Assembly: GCA_020633555.1 (NCBI GenBank)
Contig: JACKDL010000028.1
Coordinates: 1 to 64,000 of the forward strand
DNA length: 64,000 nucleotides
DNA from: Myxococcales bacterium
Lineage (GTDB): Bacteria; Myxococcota_A; Bradymonadia; UBA7976; UBA1532
Direction: 5' to 3'
The translations under genes were made by a program, and so were the position numbers. Each line of letters starts with the position of its first letter. Position 1 is the stretch's first letter. Shown piece by piece: positions 1-7,783 of this stretch. The notes under the pieces are model-generated. The model made no database searches. It saw only the letters and a program-made list of their open reading frames with translations, and was not told the DNA's origin.

Positions 1-252
1 GCCGTCCACCGACACCCCGAAGTAGGCGTCGTGGGCCAGGTCGCGCCGGCCGATGCCGCCGTCACGGCGCTCGTCGGGCGGGGCCACGAAGCGGTAGGGG
101 TGCTCCAGGAACTGGGTGATCTTCCCCGCGCGGCGATCGAAGACCTGGAAGCCGTGCCCGTTGCCAGTGGTGAGGTAGTACCACGTGCGCTCGGCCGCCA
201 GGCCCGAGGTCCACGGCAACAGGAGGAGGAGGGCGAAGGACAACCGGCGCAT
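1..252 (-). CDS. Secreted protein of unknown function, 3' end outside window
   Basis: The frame is open from an ATG at 252 to the window edge, giving 84 visible residues; the C-terminus is missing. The N-terminus is a classical signal peptide (MRR, then a Leu-rich stretch ending in GLAA), so the product is exported. A GGAGAGG ribosome site sits just before the ATG. The visible mature part begins ERTWYYLTTGNGHGFQVFD and has no motif I recognise; its alternating aromatic and charged residues would suit a beta-propeller-like or secreted binding domain, but that is inference. It lies downstream of serS on the same strand, 198 bases away, and need not share its transcript. Confidence 0.7.
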   Translation of the reverse strand, partial: MRRLSFALLLLLPWTSGLAAERTWYYLTTGNGHGFQVFDRRAGKITQFLEHPYRFVAPPDERRDGGIGRRDLAHDAYFGVSVDG

Positions 253-450
253 GGGGCCTCTCCCGAGCGTGCAAGGGGTGGTGACTACGGAACCTGCCCC
301 TTCGCGTCAAGTCGCGGCCATCCGATTGTCTCGAAGGGATCGGCAGTGACACCCGAGGTGGGTCACCGCCGCGCCGGCGCGCAGGCTCAGCGCAGGTTGT
401 TCAGGTCGAACAGCTCGGTCAGGGGCAGGGCGATGTTCACGCAGCGCGAG

Positions 451-1725
451 TCAGCCGCCGATGACCTCGACGCCGCCCATGAAGGGGCGCAGGGCCTGGG
501 GCACCACGATGCTGCCGTCGGCCTGCTGGTAGTTCTCGAGGATGGCGATCATGGTGCGGGGGATGCCCAGGCCGCTGCCGTTCAGGGTGTGCAGCAGGTC
601 GGGCTTGGCCCCGGGCTCGGGGCGGTAGCGGACCTTGGCGCGGCGGGCCTGGAAGTCCCACACGTTGCTCACCGAGCTGACCTCGAGCCACTCGTTGCAG
701 CCGGCGGCCCAGACCTCGATGTCGTAGGTCTTGCGGGCGCCGAAGCCGATGTCGGCGGTGCACAGCGCCTTGACGCGGTAGGGCAGGCCCAGGCCGGCGC
801 AGGCGGCCTCGGCGTCGGCGCGCATCTTTTCGAGCTCGGCCTCGCTCTGGCCGGGGTGCACGAAGGCATACATCTCGACCTTGTCGAACTGATGCCCACG
901 CTTGATGCCGCGCACGTCCTTGCCGGCGCTCATCTTCTCGCGGCGGAAGCAGGGGGTGTAGGCGCAGTAGCGCAGGGGGAGCTGCTCGGCCTCGAGGATC
1001 TCGTCGCCGTGGAAGTTGGTGATGGGCACCTCGGCGGTGGGCACCAGCCACACGTCGTCCTGGTGGTCGCGGTACAGGTTGTCGGCGAACTTGGGGAGCT
1101 GGCCCGAGGCGAACAGCGTCTCGCCGCGCACCACGAAGGGCAGGTACAGCTCGCGGTAGCCGCCGCGGGTGGTGTGCAGGTCGAGCAGGTAGAAGATGAG
1201 CGCGCGCTGCAGCCGGGCGTACTGGTCGCGCAGGACGTAGAAGCGGCTGCCGGCCAGCTTCACGCCGCGGTCGAAGTCGATGCCCTCGTGGTCCAGGCCC
1301 AGCTCCCAGTGGGCCTTGGGCTGGAAGTCGTACGCGGGGATCTCGCCGTGGGTGGCGATGACCACGTTGTCGTCTTCGGTGGTGCCCTTGGGCACGTCGG
1401 CGGCCACCAGGTTGGGCAGGGCGGCCACGGCGGCGTTGGTCTGCGCCTCCAGGTCGCGGCTCTGGTCCTCCAGCGCCTGCAGGTCGGCCTTGAAGCCGGC
1501 CACCTTGGCCTTCAGGGCCTCGCGCTCCTCGGCGTCCTTGGCGCGGCCGATCTGGGTGCTCATCTGCCGGCGGTCGGCCCGCAAGGCCTCCATCTGCGTG
1601 ATGGCCTCACGGCGCTGCTCGTCCAGGGCGATCACGGCGTCGATGTCGGCCGGGTCGCCGCCGCGGCTGGCGTGGCTGGCCTTGTACAGATCGGGGTCGC
1701 GGCGGATGGCCTTCAGGTCGAGCAC
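451..1725 (-). CDS. serS: Seryl-tRNA synthetase
   Basis: Charges tRNA-Ser (and the Sec tRNA if present) with serine in the cytoplasm. The 424-residue product has the usual length. It starts VLDLKAIRRDPDLYK, followed by the long helical arm (about residues 30-100, Lys/Glu/Ala-rich) that binds the tRNA extra arm. The class II motif 2 region reads PCFRREKMSAGKDVRG, with HQFDKVE after it, and motif 3 is NGSGLGIPRTMIAILENYQ. The start is a GTG at 1725, preceded by GGAGGT with a 6-base spacer; the longer open frame upstream is non-coding in composition. The gene downstream on this strand encodes an unrelated secreted protein. Confidence 0.97.
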   Translation of the reverse strand: MLDLKAIRRDPDLYKASHASRGGDPADIDAVIALDEQRREAITQMEALRADRRQMSTQIGRAKDAEEREALKAKVAGFKADLQALEDQSRDLEAQTNAAVAALPNLVAADVPKGTTEDDNVVIATHGEIPAYDFQPKAHWELGLDHEGIDFDRGVKLAGSRFYVLRDQYARLQRALIFYLLDLHTTRGGYRELYLPFVVRGETLFASGQLPKFADNLYRDHQDDVWLVPTAEVPITNFHGDEILEAEQLPLRYCAYTPCFRREKMSAGKDVRGIKRGHQFDKVEMYAFVHPGQSEAELEKMRADAEAACAGLGLPYRVKALCTADIGFGARKTYDIEVWAAGCNEWLEVSSVSNVWDFQARRAKVRYRPEPGAKPDLLHTLNGSGLGIPRTMIAILENYQQADGSIVVPQALRPFMGGVEVIGG

Positions 1726-1790
1726 GGGGACACCTCCAGCGGAGCGAAGACGCGGGAGGATCGCCGCGGCCCCGGGGGGTGTCAACCGCC

Positions 1791-2252
1791 CTACTCGGTG
1801 GGGGCGTGCCCGTCGGGGGCCGCAAGGGCCCAGCGCAGCAGCTCGGGCACGGCCTCGTCGGGGCCGTCGTCGCGGGTGAGCAGGGCGGTGAGGCGGTGGG
1901 TGACGGCCGGGGGCTCGTGGCCCAGGGCGGCCAGGGTGGCGCGCACGCCCGCCACGGCCACGGTCATGGGGGTGGTGTCGACGCTGGTGCCGCGCAGGCC
2001 AGTGACGCGGGCGAGCCAGGCGCGGCGGTGGTCGGCCAGGGTGAGCCGCACGGCGAGCACGGCGGCCTGCACCCAGGCCTCGGGCAGCGCCCCGGCGGGC
2101 AGGCTGTCGCCGTCCTCGTCGATGTGGGCGACCACCGCCGTGGGGCCGGGGATGCGCCGCAGGCTGACCTCGGCCCAGGCATAGTGAGTGGCCCCGCCCC
2201 GGGTGCCCAGGATGCGGCACTCGCCGCGCTGCTCAAAGTCTTGAGAATTCAT
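1791..2252 (-). CDS. Small protein resembling elongation factor G domain IV
   Basis: The product has 153 residues from ATG 2252. By eye it follows the EF-G domain IV pattern: a GG-x(3)-Y block at residues 19-24, a Pro in the middle (P52), a long Ala-rich helix (about 58-75), then a valine-rich strand and a V-D-T-T turn (91-94) where EF-G has VDSS, followed by another Ala-rich helix. No GTPase domain or other EF-G domain is present, so if the match holds this is a free-standing tRNA-anticodon-mimic fold. The function is unknown; a ribosome-associated or paralogous structural role is inference. It is upstream of serS on the same strand and divergent from the next gene. A start further upstream in the AT-richer stretch is possible but less likely. 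Confidence 0.6.
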   Translation of the reverse strand: MNSQDFEQRGECRILGTRGGATHYAWAEVSLRRIPGPTAVVAHIDEDGDSLPAGALPEAWVQAAVLAVRLTLADHRRAWLARVTGLRGTSVDTTPMTVAVAGVRATLAALGHEPPAVTHRLTALLTRDDGPDEAVPELLRWALAAPDGHAPTE

Positions 2253-2371
2253 GGGGATAAGGTGCCCTTGTCGGGCGTCGAAAACAAGCGTCGAATCAGG
2301 TAAAGAGCTGTTCTTTTGTTCAGTTATTTGGTAAGGTGCTTCATGTCTCACGGACGCCAAGGCGGCCCCCC
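2253..2371. promoter_or_regulatory. AT-rich divergent intergenic region
   Basis: This 119-base gap separates two divergent genes, and its middle (about 2270-2340) is far richer in A and T than anything nearby. It must hold promoters for both directions. I could not place a convincing -35/-10 pair on either strand, so the sites themselves are unassigned. Confidence 0.35.
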
Positions 2372-3112
2372 ATGAACCAGCCCATGACGCCCCCTGTGAT
2401 GCAGCGCTCCACCCCGCGGCTCAGCCTGACCAAGCTGGCCGAGTACCTGGGGGCCACGCCCCGGCGCCGGCGGCGCATCGTGGCGGATCAGAAGTTCCCG
2501 CGGCCCTTCGCGGCCGCCCGTTATGGGCGGGCTCGCGCCGCCCTTGTCGAGCACCTGACCGGCGCCCTGGACGAGGCCGGGCTGGTGCAGCAGGTCACCG
2601 CCATCTCGGCCCGCGAGGACGGCACGCCCTGGCAGCTCCAGGACGATCTGGGCTGCATCGAGGCCATGCTGGCGTGGCTGGAGGTGCCGGTGCCCAGCGC
2701 GGGCTGCCGCGATGACGTGACGCTGCGCGCGGCCGCGCAGGCGCCGCCGCGGCTGGTGCTGGGCGGGCTGGAGGTGAGCGTGGCGCCCGAGCTGCTGGTG
2801 GGCGGCAAGGATCGCCAGGGCCAGGCGGTGCGGGGCGCGGTGAAGCTGTACTTCAGCAAGCACCACCCGCTGGGGCCGGTGGGCGGTCCGGCGGCGGCGA
2901 CGGCGCTGCACGCGTGGGTGGGGGCCGTGCTGAACGGCGAGCCCACGGCGCGCTGGTGCCGGGTGGTGGATGTGTTCGCGGGGCAAGTGTGGCTGGCGCC
3001 CCCCCACCGCGCCCGCCGGCTGGCCAACCTGGAGCTGGCCGCCGAGGAGATCGCCCAGCGCTGGCCGCTGCTGCCCGTGCCCGAGGGGGCGGGGGTGGTG
3101 CTGGCGGCCTGA
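2372..3112 (+). CDS. Hypothetical protein, 246 residues
   Basis: The protein is cytoplasmic, with no signal peptide or membrane segment. The N-terminal part carries a basic patch, TPRRRRRIVADQKFPRPF at about residues 30-47, after a predicted helix LSLTKLAEYLG, which resembles a DNA- or RNA-contacting segment. The centre (about 130-175) has beta-rich sequence ending in AVKLYFSKHHPL. I do not recognise the family. ATG 2372 is preferred over the upstream ATG at 2336 because the extra residues are low quality and overlap the AT-rich promoter region. It is divergent from the EF-G-domain-like gene and convergent with the barrel gene. Confidence 0.7.
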   Translation: MNQPMTPPVMQRSTPRLSLTKLAEYLGATPRRRRRIVADQKFPRPFAAARYGRARAALVEHLTGALDEAGLVQQVTAISAREDGTPWQLQDDLGCIEAMLAWLEVPVPSAGCRDDVTLRAAAQAPPRLVLGGLEVSVAPELLVGGKDRQGQAVRGAVKLYFSKHHPLGPVGGPAAATALHAWVGAVLNGEPTARWCRVVDVFAGQVWLAPPHRARRLANLELAAEEIAQRWPLLPVPEGAGVVLAA

Positions 3113-3133
3113 GCCGTTTGGCCCGAGCGCCCG

Positions 3134-3787
3134 TCAGAAGCGCCAGGCCGCCCCGATGAAGGGGGTGTAGTCCTGGGTGCCGTGGGCGCGCTCGCCCACC
3201 AGCGGCCGGTCGCCACGGCGGGTGTAGTAGCGCACGCGGTACTGCAGCCGCAGCACCACGTCCAGGGTGCGCCAGACGTTGAGCTGGCCGCCCACCCCCA
3301 GCAGCCAGGCCACGGTGGGGGAGGTGCGGAAGGCCGCGGCCGTGGCGCCCCGGTCATCGGGCAGATCGGTGCGGGCCGTGTCTTCGCGTACGCCCACCAG
3401 GCCGTAGCCCAGCTCCACGAACAGACCCCTCCACGCGCCGCGCACGAGCGGACCCGTCCAGAACTCGGTGGAGCTGCCCTGGATGACGCCCTCGGTGACG
3501 GTGCGGCCCTGGGCGTCCTCGCCCGCGAAGCGGGCGGCGAGCTGGTGGCCGCGATCGAAGCGGGCGAACCAGCCGAGCTGCAGATGGGGCAGGGGTGCCC
3601 AGGTGGCGGTGCCGAACAGGGCGAACAGGCTGTCCTCCACCAGCGGCTTGCCGGGGTCGTCGCCGATCTCGAGCTTCACCTGCTGCTCGAAGCGGATGAC
3701 CGTGGCGTGCAGGTCCACCTGCCAGGTGGGCTGGGCGGCCAGCGGCGGCGCGGCGAGCAGGAGGCACAGGGTGAAGAGTGGGCGCAC
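3134..3787 (-). CDS. Predicted outer-membrane beta-barrel protein
   Basis: The product has 217 residues. A signal peptide (RPLFTLCLLLAAPPLAAQ) is followed by alternating amphipathic strands rich in Trp, Tyr, Gly and Arg, and the chain ends in Trp-Arg-Phe. A terminal aromatic is the usual recognition signal for barrel insertion by BamA. The start is a GTG at 3787 with GAGGT seven bases before it; the longer frame upstream lacks coding character. I see no catalytic motif and cannot name the substrate or partner. It is divergent from the kinase gene, across a 167-base gap in which I see no clear promoter. Confidence 0.7.
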   Translation of the reverse strand: MRPLFTLCLLLAAPPLAAQPTWQVDLHATVIRFEQQVKLEIGDDPGKPLVEDSLFALFGTATWAPLPHLQLGWFARFDRGHQLAARFAGEDAQGRTVTEGVIQGSSTEFWTGPLVRGAWRGLFVELGYGLVGVREDTARTDLPDDRGATAAAFRTSPTVAWLLGVGGQLNVWRTLDVVLRLQYRVRYYTRRGDRPLVGERAHGTQDYTPFIGAAWRF

Positions 3788-3954
3788 AGGGTGACCTCGG
3801 CTGTCGGTGGTGGCGTCGATACGGTGCTGCGCCCGTGACGCTACAAGGTGAGGTCGCCGGCGTCGCAGGCCCGGCGCTGCGGTGACCCCCACTGGATCCC
3901 CAGCCGGGCGGTTCTGGACCGTCGGGGCGGGGCGAGCGGGGTAGGCTGCGCGCC

Positions 3955-6726
3955 ATGGCTTCCGATGACGAGAGCCGCGGGGGGTGGAGCGAGCCGCCCG
4001 ACGGCGTGCCACCCGAGCCGGCCTCTGCGGGGGAGCCGGCGCCGCGGTATGTGCTGGGGGCCTTCGTAGGCCGCGGCGGCATGGGCGCCGTGCATTCTGC
4101 GCGGGACGGCCGCCTGGCCCGGGACGTGGCCCTGAAGGTGGCCCGGCCTGACGGCGCCGGGGCCCACCTGCTGTGGCGCGAAGCGCGCATCGCTGGCCGG
4201 CTGGACCACCCGGCGGTGGTGGCGGTGCACGACGTGGGGCACCTGCCCGATGGGCGCCCGTTCTATGCCATGCGCCTGGTGCGGGGGCGGTCGTTGGCCC
4301 AGCGGCTCGACGACGGGGAGGCGCAGGATCCCGCGGGGCGGCGGGCGCTGATCCGCCACGTGCTCACGGCCTGCGAGGCGGTGGCCCATGCGCACCAGGC
4401 AGGCCTGGTACACCGCGATCTGAAGCCCGCCAACGTGCTGGTGGGCCCCCACGGCGAGACGCAGGTGGTGGACTGGGGCCTGGCGGCGCCCACGCCTGCG
4501 GCCGCGCCGCGCTGGGCGGATCTGGCGGGTCCGCGGCCGGCCGCGGGGGGGTCGCCGGGCTTCACGGCGCCCGAGCAGGCGGCGGGGGCCGAGCCGGATC
4601 CCACCCACGATGTCTGGAGCCTGGGGGCGCTGCTCGCGGCGGTGGCGGGGGCGCCCGACGCGGCCCTGGGCGCCCTCATCGCGCGGGCGCAGGCCCCGGC
4701 GCCGCAGGCCCGCTACCCCGACGCCGCGGCGCTGGCGGCGGATCTGGCCCGCTGGTTCGAGGGGCAGCGGGTGGAGGCGCTGCGCTATGGCCCGCTGGAC
4801 TGGGCCCGCTGGGCCTGGCGGGCCTGGCGGGGGCCGCTGCTGGTGGCGGCGGTGGGGGCGGCGCTGCTGGCAATGACGGTGGCGGTGGGCTGGTGGCAGA
4901 CCGCGCGCTCGCGGGACCGGGCGGTGGCGGCCGAGGGGGAGGCGCGGCAGGCGCTGCGGACCCTGCGCCGGGCCGAGGCAGTGCGGGCGGCGCGTGCCGA
5001 CGATCGGGCGACGGCGCTGGCGCTGGCGGACGCCGTGCTGGCCGACGGGCCCGATGCCCAGGCGGCCGGGGTGCGGGCGGCCTTCGGGCGGCAGGTCGGG
5101 GCGGCGCGGGTGAGCACTTCGCCCGCGCCCGCCTGCGACTGGGTGGCGGTGGTGCCGGAAGGCGGTCTGATCTGCGGGGACGGGGAAGGGATCGCTCGGC
5201 TGGGGGCCGATGGACGGCCGATCTGGCGGTCCGAAGGGCGCGCGGCAGGGGGCCACTGGGGGCCGGGGCAAGGCCTGGTGGTGTGGGACACCCGCTACGA
5301 GACGCGGATCATCGACGGTCACAAGGGCGGGCTGCGGGCCCGGCGAGCGCTGGCCGACGGTGACTGGCGCCCCCATCAGCCGCCGAGGACGCCGGTGGAC
5401 GCCGGGGGCTTCTTCGCCATCGAGGCCCTGCCGCCCACGAACTGCGCGATGCGGCTGAAGGCGGTCGCGGTGCAGAACGGGCAGGCGGCGGCCTTGTGTG
5501 AAGACGGCACCCTGTCGCTTGCGCGGCCGGGCGATGCGGCCGCGCGCAGCCGGCCTACGCCGCTGGTGGGGGAGTACGCCCCGCTGACGTTGGCCTGGCT
5601 GCCGGACGGGCGCCTGGTGGCGGGCGGGCTTCGCGGGCGCCTGGTGCGCTTCGACGCCGACGGGCGGGTGGAGCGGGTGGTGCCCACGGGGCTGGGCGCC
5701 GTGCGCCACCTGGAGGTGTCGCCCGACGGCCGGTGGGTGGCAGCGTTGGGCAGCGCCTCCGGGGTGGCGCTGTGGGCGCAGGGCGCGGCGGCCGTGGCCG
5801 AGGTACTGCACGCCCACGGGGCGGTGCGCGCGGTGGGCTTCCTGGAGGGGGGGCGGATCAAGATCGTGGGGCGCGAAGGCCAGGCTGTGTACGGGCTGCC
5901 CGGCGGGGCACCGCGGGTGATCCGCGCCGGCGCCGGGTTGGCCGCGGGGGCCGTGAGCGACGGCGGCCGCGCGGTGCTGCTGGGCGACGGGGCGGGGGCG
6001 GTGCTGCGGGTCGATCTGCACACCGGCACCGTCAGGGAGGCCACCTTGGGAAAGGGCGTGGTGAAGGCGGTGGGCGACGGCCCTTGGGGCCCCTGGGCCG
6101 CGGGCATGTTCGCGCCGCCCCTGGTGCGCCTGGCCGAGCAGGGCCCGGCGCCCGTGACTGGCGGCCGCCGGCTGCGCCGCGGGGTGGCCCTGCCCGACGG
6201 CTCGCTGGTGGGCATCGACGTGCACATGGGCTTGTTCCGGTGGACGGCGCCCGACCGCGAGCCGGCGCGGCTCGGTGAGGGCCCCTACGCCGATCTGGCG
6301 GGGCACGGCGACGGCTGGCTGACGCTGAGCCGTGAGGGGGCGGTCGAACGTTGGCGGGTGGGTCACGCGGCGGAGCCGCTTCGCCGGGTGGCGGGGGCGC
6401 AGGCCCTGGCCGTCGCCGCCGGCCGGGTGGTGGTGGTGGGCGACGGGGCCCAATGGTGGGGGGCGGCCGGCGAGGGGCGGCTGCCAGGCGCGGACGACGC
6501 CCCCTGGTTGACCGCCGCGCTCACCCCGGACGGCCGGCGGCTGGCGGTGGGCGATCTGCTGGGACGGGTGCAGGTGTACCGCCTGCCCGCGGGGGCTCTG
6601 GAGGCCGACTTGCCGGGGCACACCGAACGGGTGGTGGCGCTGACGTTTCTGCCCGACGGCGACCTGCTGAGCGTGAGCTGGGACGGCACGGCGCGCTTCT
6701 GGGCGCTGGGGGGCGACCCGGACTGA
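3955..6726 (+). CDS. Ser/Thr protein kinase with C-terminal beta-propeller
   Basis: The product is a 923-residue membrane kinase. The kinase domain covers about residues 32-280, with the Gly-rich loop GRGGMGAV (39-46), the ATP Lys K61, the catalytic loop HRDLKPAN (153-160, Asp155) and a DWG triplet at 173-175 in place of DFG. A single membrane helix (about 293-315) and a short helical linker follow. The remaining roughly 560 residues are WD40/propeller-like repeats (for example PDGRWVAALGSASGVALW), placing the propeller across the membrane from the kinase, probably as a sensor. The next gene begins 22 bases later and encodes an FHA-like protein, a natural phosphothreonine-reading partner. The DWG triplet keeps the metal-binding Asp, so activity is plausible. 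Confidence 0.9.
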   Translation: MASDDESRGGWSEPPDGVPPEPASAGEPAPRYVLGAFVGRGGMGAVHSARDGRLARDVALKVARPDGAGAHLLWREARIAGRLDHPAVVAVHDVGHLPDGRPFYAMRLVRGRSLAQRLDDGEAQDPAGRRALIRHVLTACEAVAHAHQAGLVHRDLKPANVLVGPHGETQVVDWGLAAPTPAAAPRWADLAGPRPAAGGSPGFTAPEQAAGAEPDPTHDVWSLGALLAAVAGAPDAALGALIARAQAPAPQARYPDAAALAADLARWFEGQRVEALRYGPLDWARWAWRAWRGPLLVAAVGAALLAMTVAVGWWQTARSRDRAVAAEGEARQALRTLRRAEAVRAARADDRATALALADAVLADGPDAQAAGVRAAFGRQVGAARVSTSPAPACDWVAVVPEGGLICGDGEGIARLGADGRPIWRSEGRAAGGHWGPGQGLVVWDTRYETRIIDGHKGGLRARRALADGDWRPHQPPRTPVDAGGFFAIEALPPTNCAMRLKAVAVQNGQAAALCEDGTLSLARPGDAAARSRPTPLVGEYAPLTLAWLPDGRLVAGGLRGRLVRFDADGRVERVVPTGLGAVRHLEVSPDGRWVAALGSASGVALWAQGAAAVAEVLHAHGAVRAVGFLEGGRIKIVGREGQAVYGLPGGAPRVIRAGAGLAAGAVSDGGRAVLLGDGAGAVLRVDLHTGTVREATLGKGVVKAVGDGPWGPWAAGMFAPPLVRLAEQGPAPVTGGRRLRRGVALPDGSLVGIDVHMGLFRWTAPDREPARLGEGPYADLAGHGDGWLTLSREGAVERWRVGHAAEPLRRVAGAQALAVAAGRVVVVGDGAQWWGAAGEGRLPGADDAPWLTAALTPDGRRLAVGDLLGRVQVYRLPAGALEADLPGHTERVVALTFLPDGDLLSVSWDGTARFWALGGDPD

Positions 6727-6748
6727 GGCCCGCGGGTATGTTCGGCCC

Positions 6749-7639
6749 ATGCACGCCTGGGTCGAACTCGAGCTGCCCGAGGGGCAGACCGCGCGCCTGT
6801 ACGCCGGCCAGATCATCGGGCGCACCAGCGCCGCCGCGCTGCGCCTGGACCTGCCCGAGGTGTCCGAGGCCCACGCGCTGGTGAGCCTGCGGGGTGAGCG
6901 GCTGTGGCTGCTGGCTCTGCGGCGGCGGTTCCAGGTGCGCCAGGCGGCTCAGGACGCCGCGCCGCTGAGCGCGGGGTTGGCCATCGAGCTGGTGCCCGGC
7001 TTCGAGGTGCGCGTCGCGGCCGTGCATCTGCCGGCCGACGTGCTGGGCCTGGAGGGGCCCGGGCTGCCCCCGCAGGCGCTGCTGGGGACCTGTGGGCTGG
7101 TGTTCGATCCGCACCCGCGGTTGGTGGCCGGCACGCCGCCGCAGGCGGGGGCGCACTTCTGGGCCACGGGTGGCCAGTGGCGCGCCCGCGTGGCGGGGCA
7201 GGTGCACACGCTGGAGGCCGGCGCCCCGCTCGAGGTGGGGGGGCAGACGTTCCAGGCGGTGAACGTACCGCTGGGGCACGCCGGAAACGCCTCGACCCTG
7301 GGCGAGCGCCGCGCGCCACTGCACCTCATCGCCTTCCACGACACCGTGCAGGTGCAGCGAGATGGCCTGCCGACGGTGCAGTTGGTGGGGCAGCTTGCGC
7401 GCGTGATCTCGGAGCTGGCCAGCGTGGGCCAGCCGCTGGGTTGGGAGAGCCTGGCGCAGCCCCTGTGGCCGCACATCGCGGAGCGCGACGTGCTGCGCAA
7501 GCGCTGGGACGGGCTTCTTGGCCGGCTGCGGGAGCGGCTGCGGGCCGAAGGCTTGCCCGAAGATCTGGTGCGGTCGACGCGGGTGGGGCTCGTGGAGCTG
7601 GTGCTCCAGCCCGGCGACGTGGTGGACGATCGCGGCTAG
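6749..7639 (+). CDS. FHA-like domain protein with C-terminal helical (winged-helix-like) domain
   Basis: This is a 296-residue cytoplasmic protein. The N-terminal 90 residues follow the FHA layout: a strand pair, IIGRTSAAALRL (the Gly-Arg usual in FHA), then the S/H turn in VSEAHALVSLRG. FHA domains bind phosphothreonine peptides. The C-terminal portion (about 205-296) has helices and a final strand pair, RSTRVGLVELVLQPGD, that resemble the winged helix of OmpR/SARP-type regulators, so it could be a kinase-controlled transcription factor; that part is inference. It lies 22 bases behind the kinase gene and is almost certainly co-transcribed with it. Confidence 0.72.
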   Translation: MHAWVELELPEGQTARLYAGQIIGRTSAAALRLDLPEVSEAHALVSLRGERLWLLALRRRFQVRQAAQDAAPLSAGLAIELVPGFEVRVAAVHLPADVLGLEGPGLPPQALLGTCGLVFDPHPRLVAGTPPQAGAHFWATGGQWRARVAGQVHTLEAGAPLEVGGQTFQAVNVPLGHAGNASTLGERRAPLHLIAFHDTVQVQRDGLPTVQLVGQLARVISELASVGQPLGWESLAQPLWPHIAERDVLRKRWDGLLGRLRERLRAEGLPEDLVRSTRVGLVELVLQPGDVVDDRG

Positions 7640-7783
7640 GGCATCGCGAAAATATCATTGCATTCAGGTGGTTGCTGGCGGCGTGGGGCCGCTGGGGGTT
7701 GGGTGGGGGTCCGCCCACCATCCCCTTTGGGTTACGTGACTTCCGTGGCCTGAGACGGCCGGACGACATGCTGGAGGTGGTCG

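Noticed and set aside
385..453. Short minus-strand frame VNIALPLTELFDLNNLR after serS
   Set aside because: It has only 17 codons, a weak GTG start and no ribosome site; it is probably not translated.
437..1051. Minus-strand open frame inside serS
   Set aside because: It is in a different frame from serS, is Arg/Pro/His-rich, and has no coding signature.
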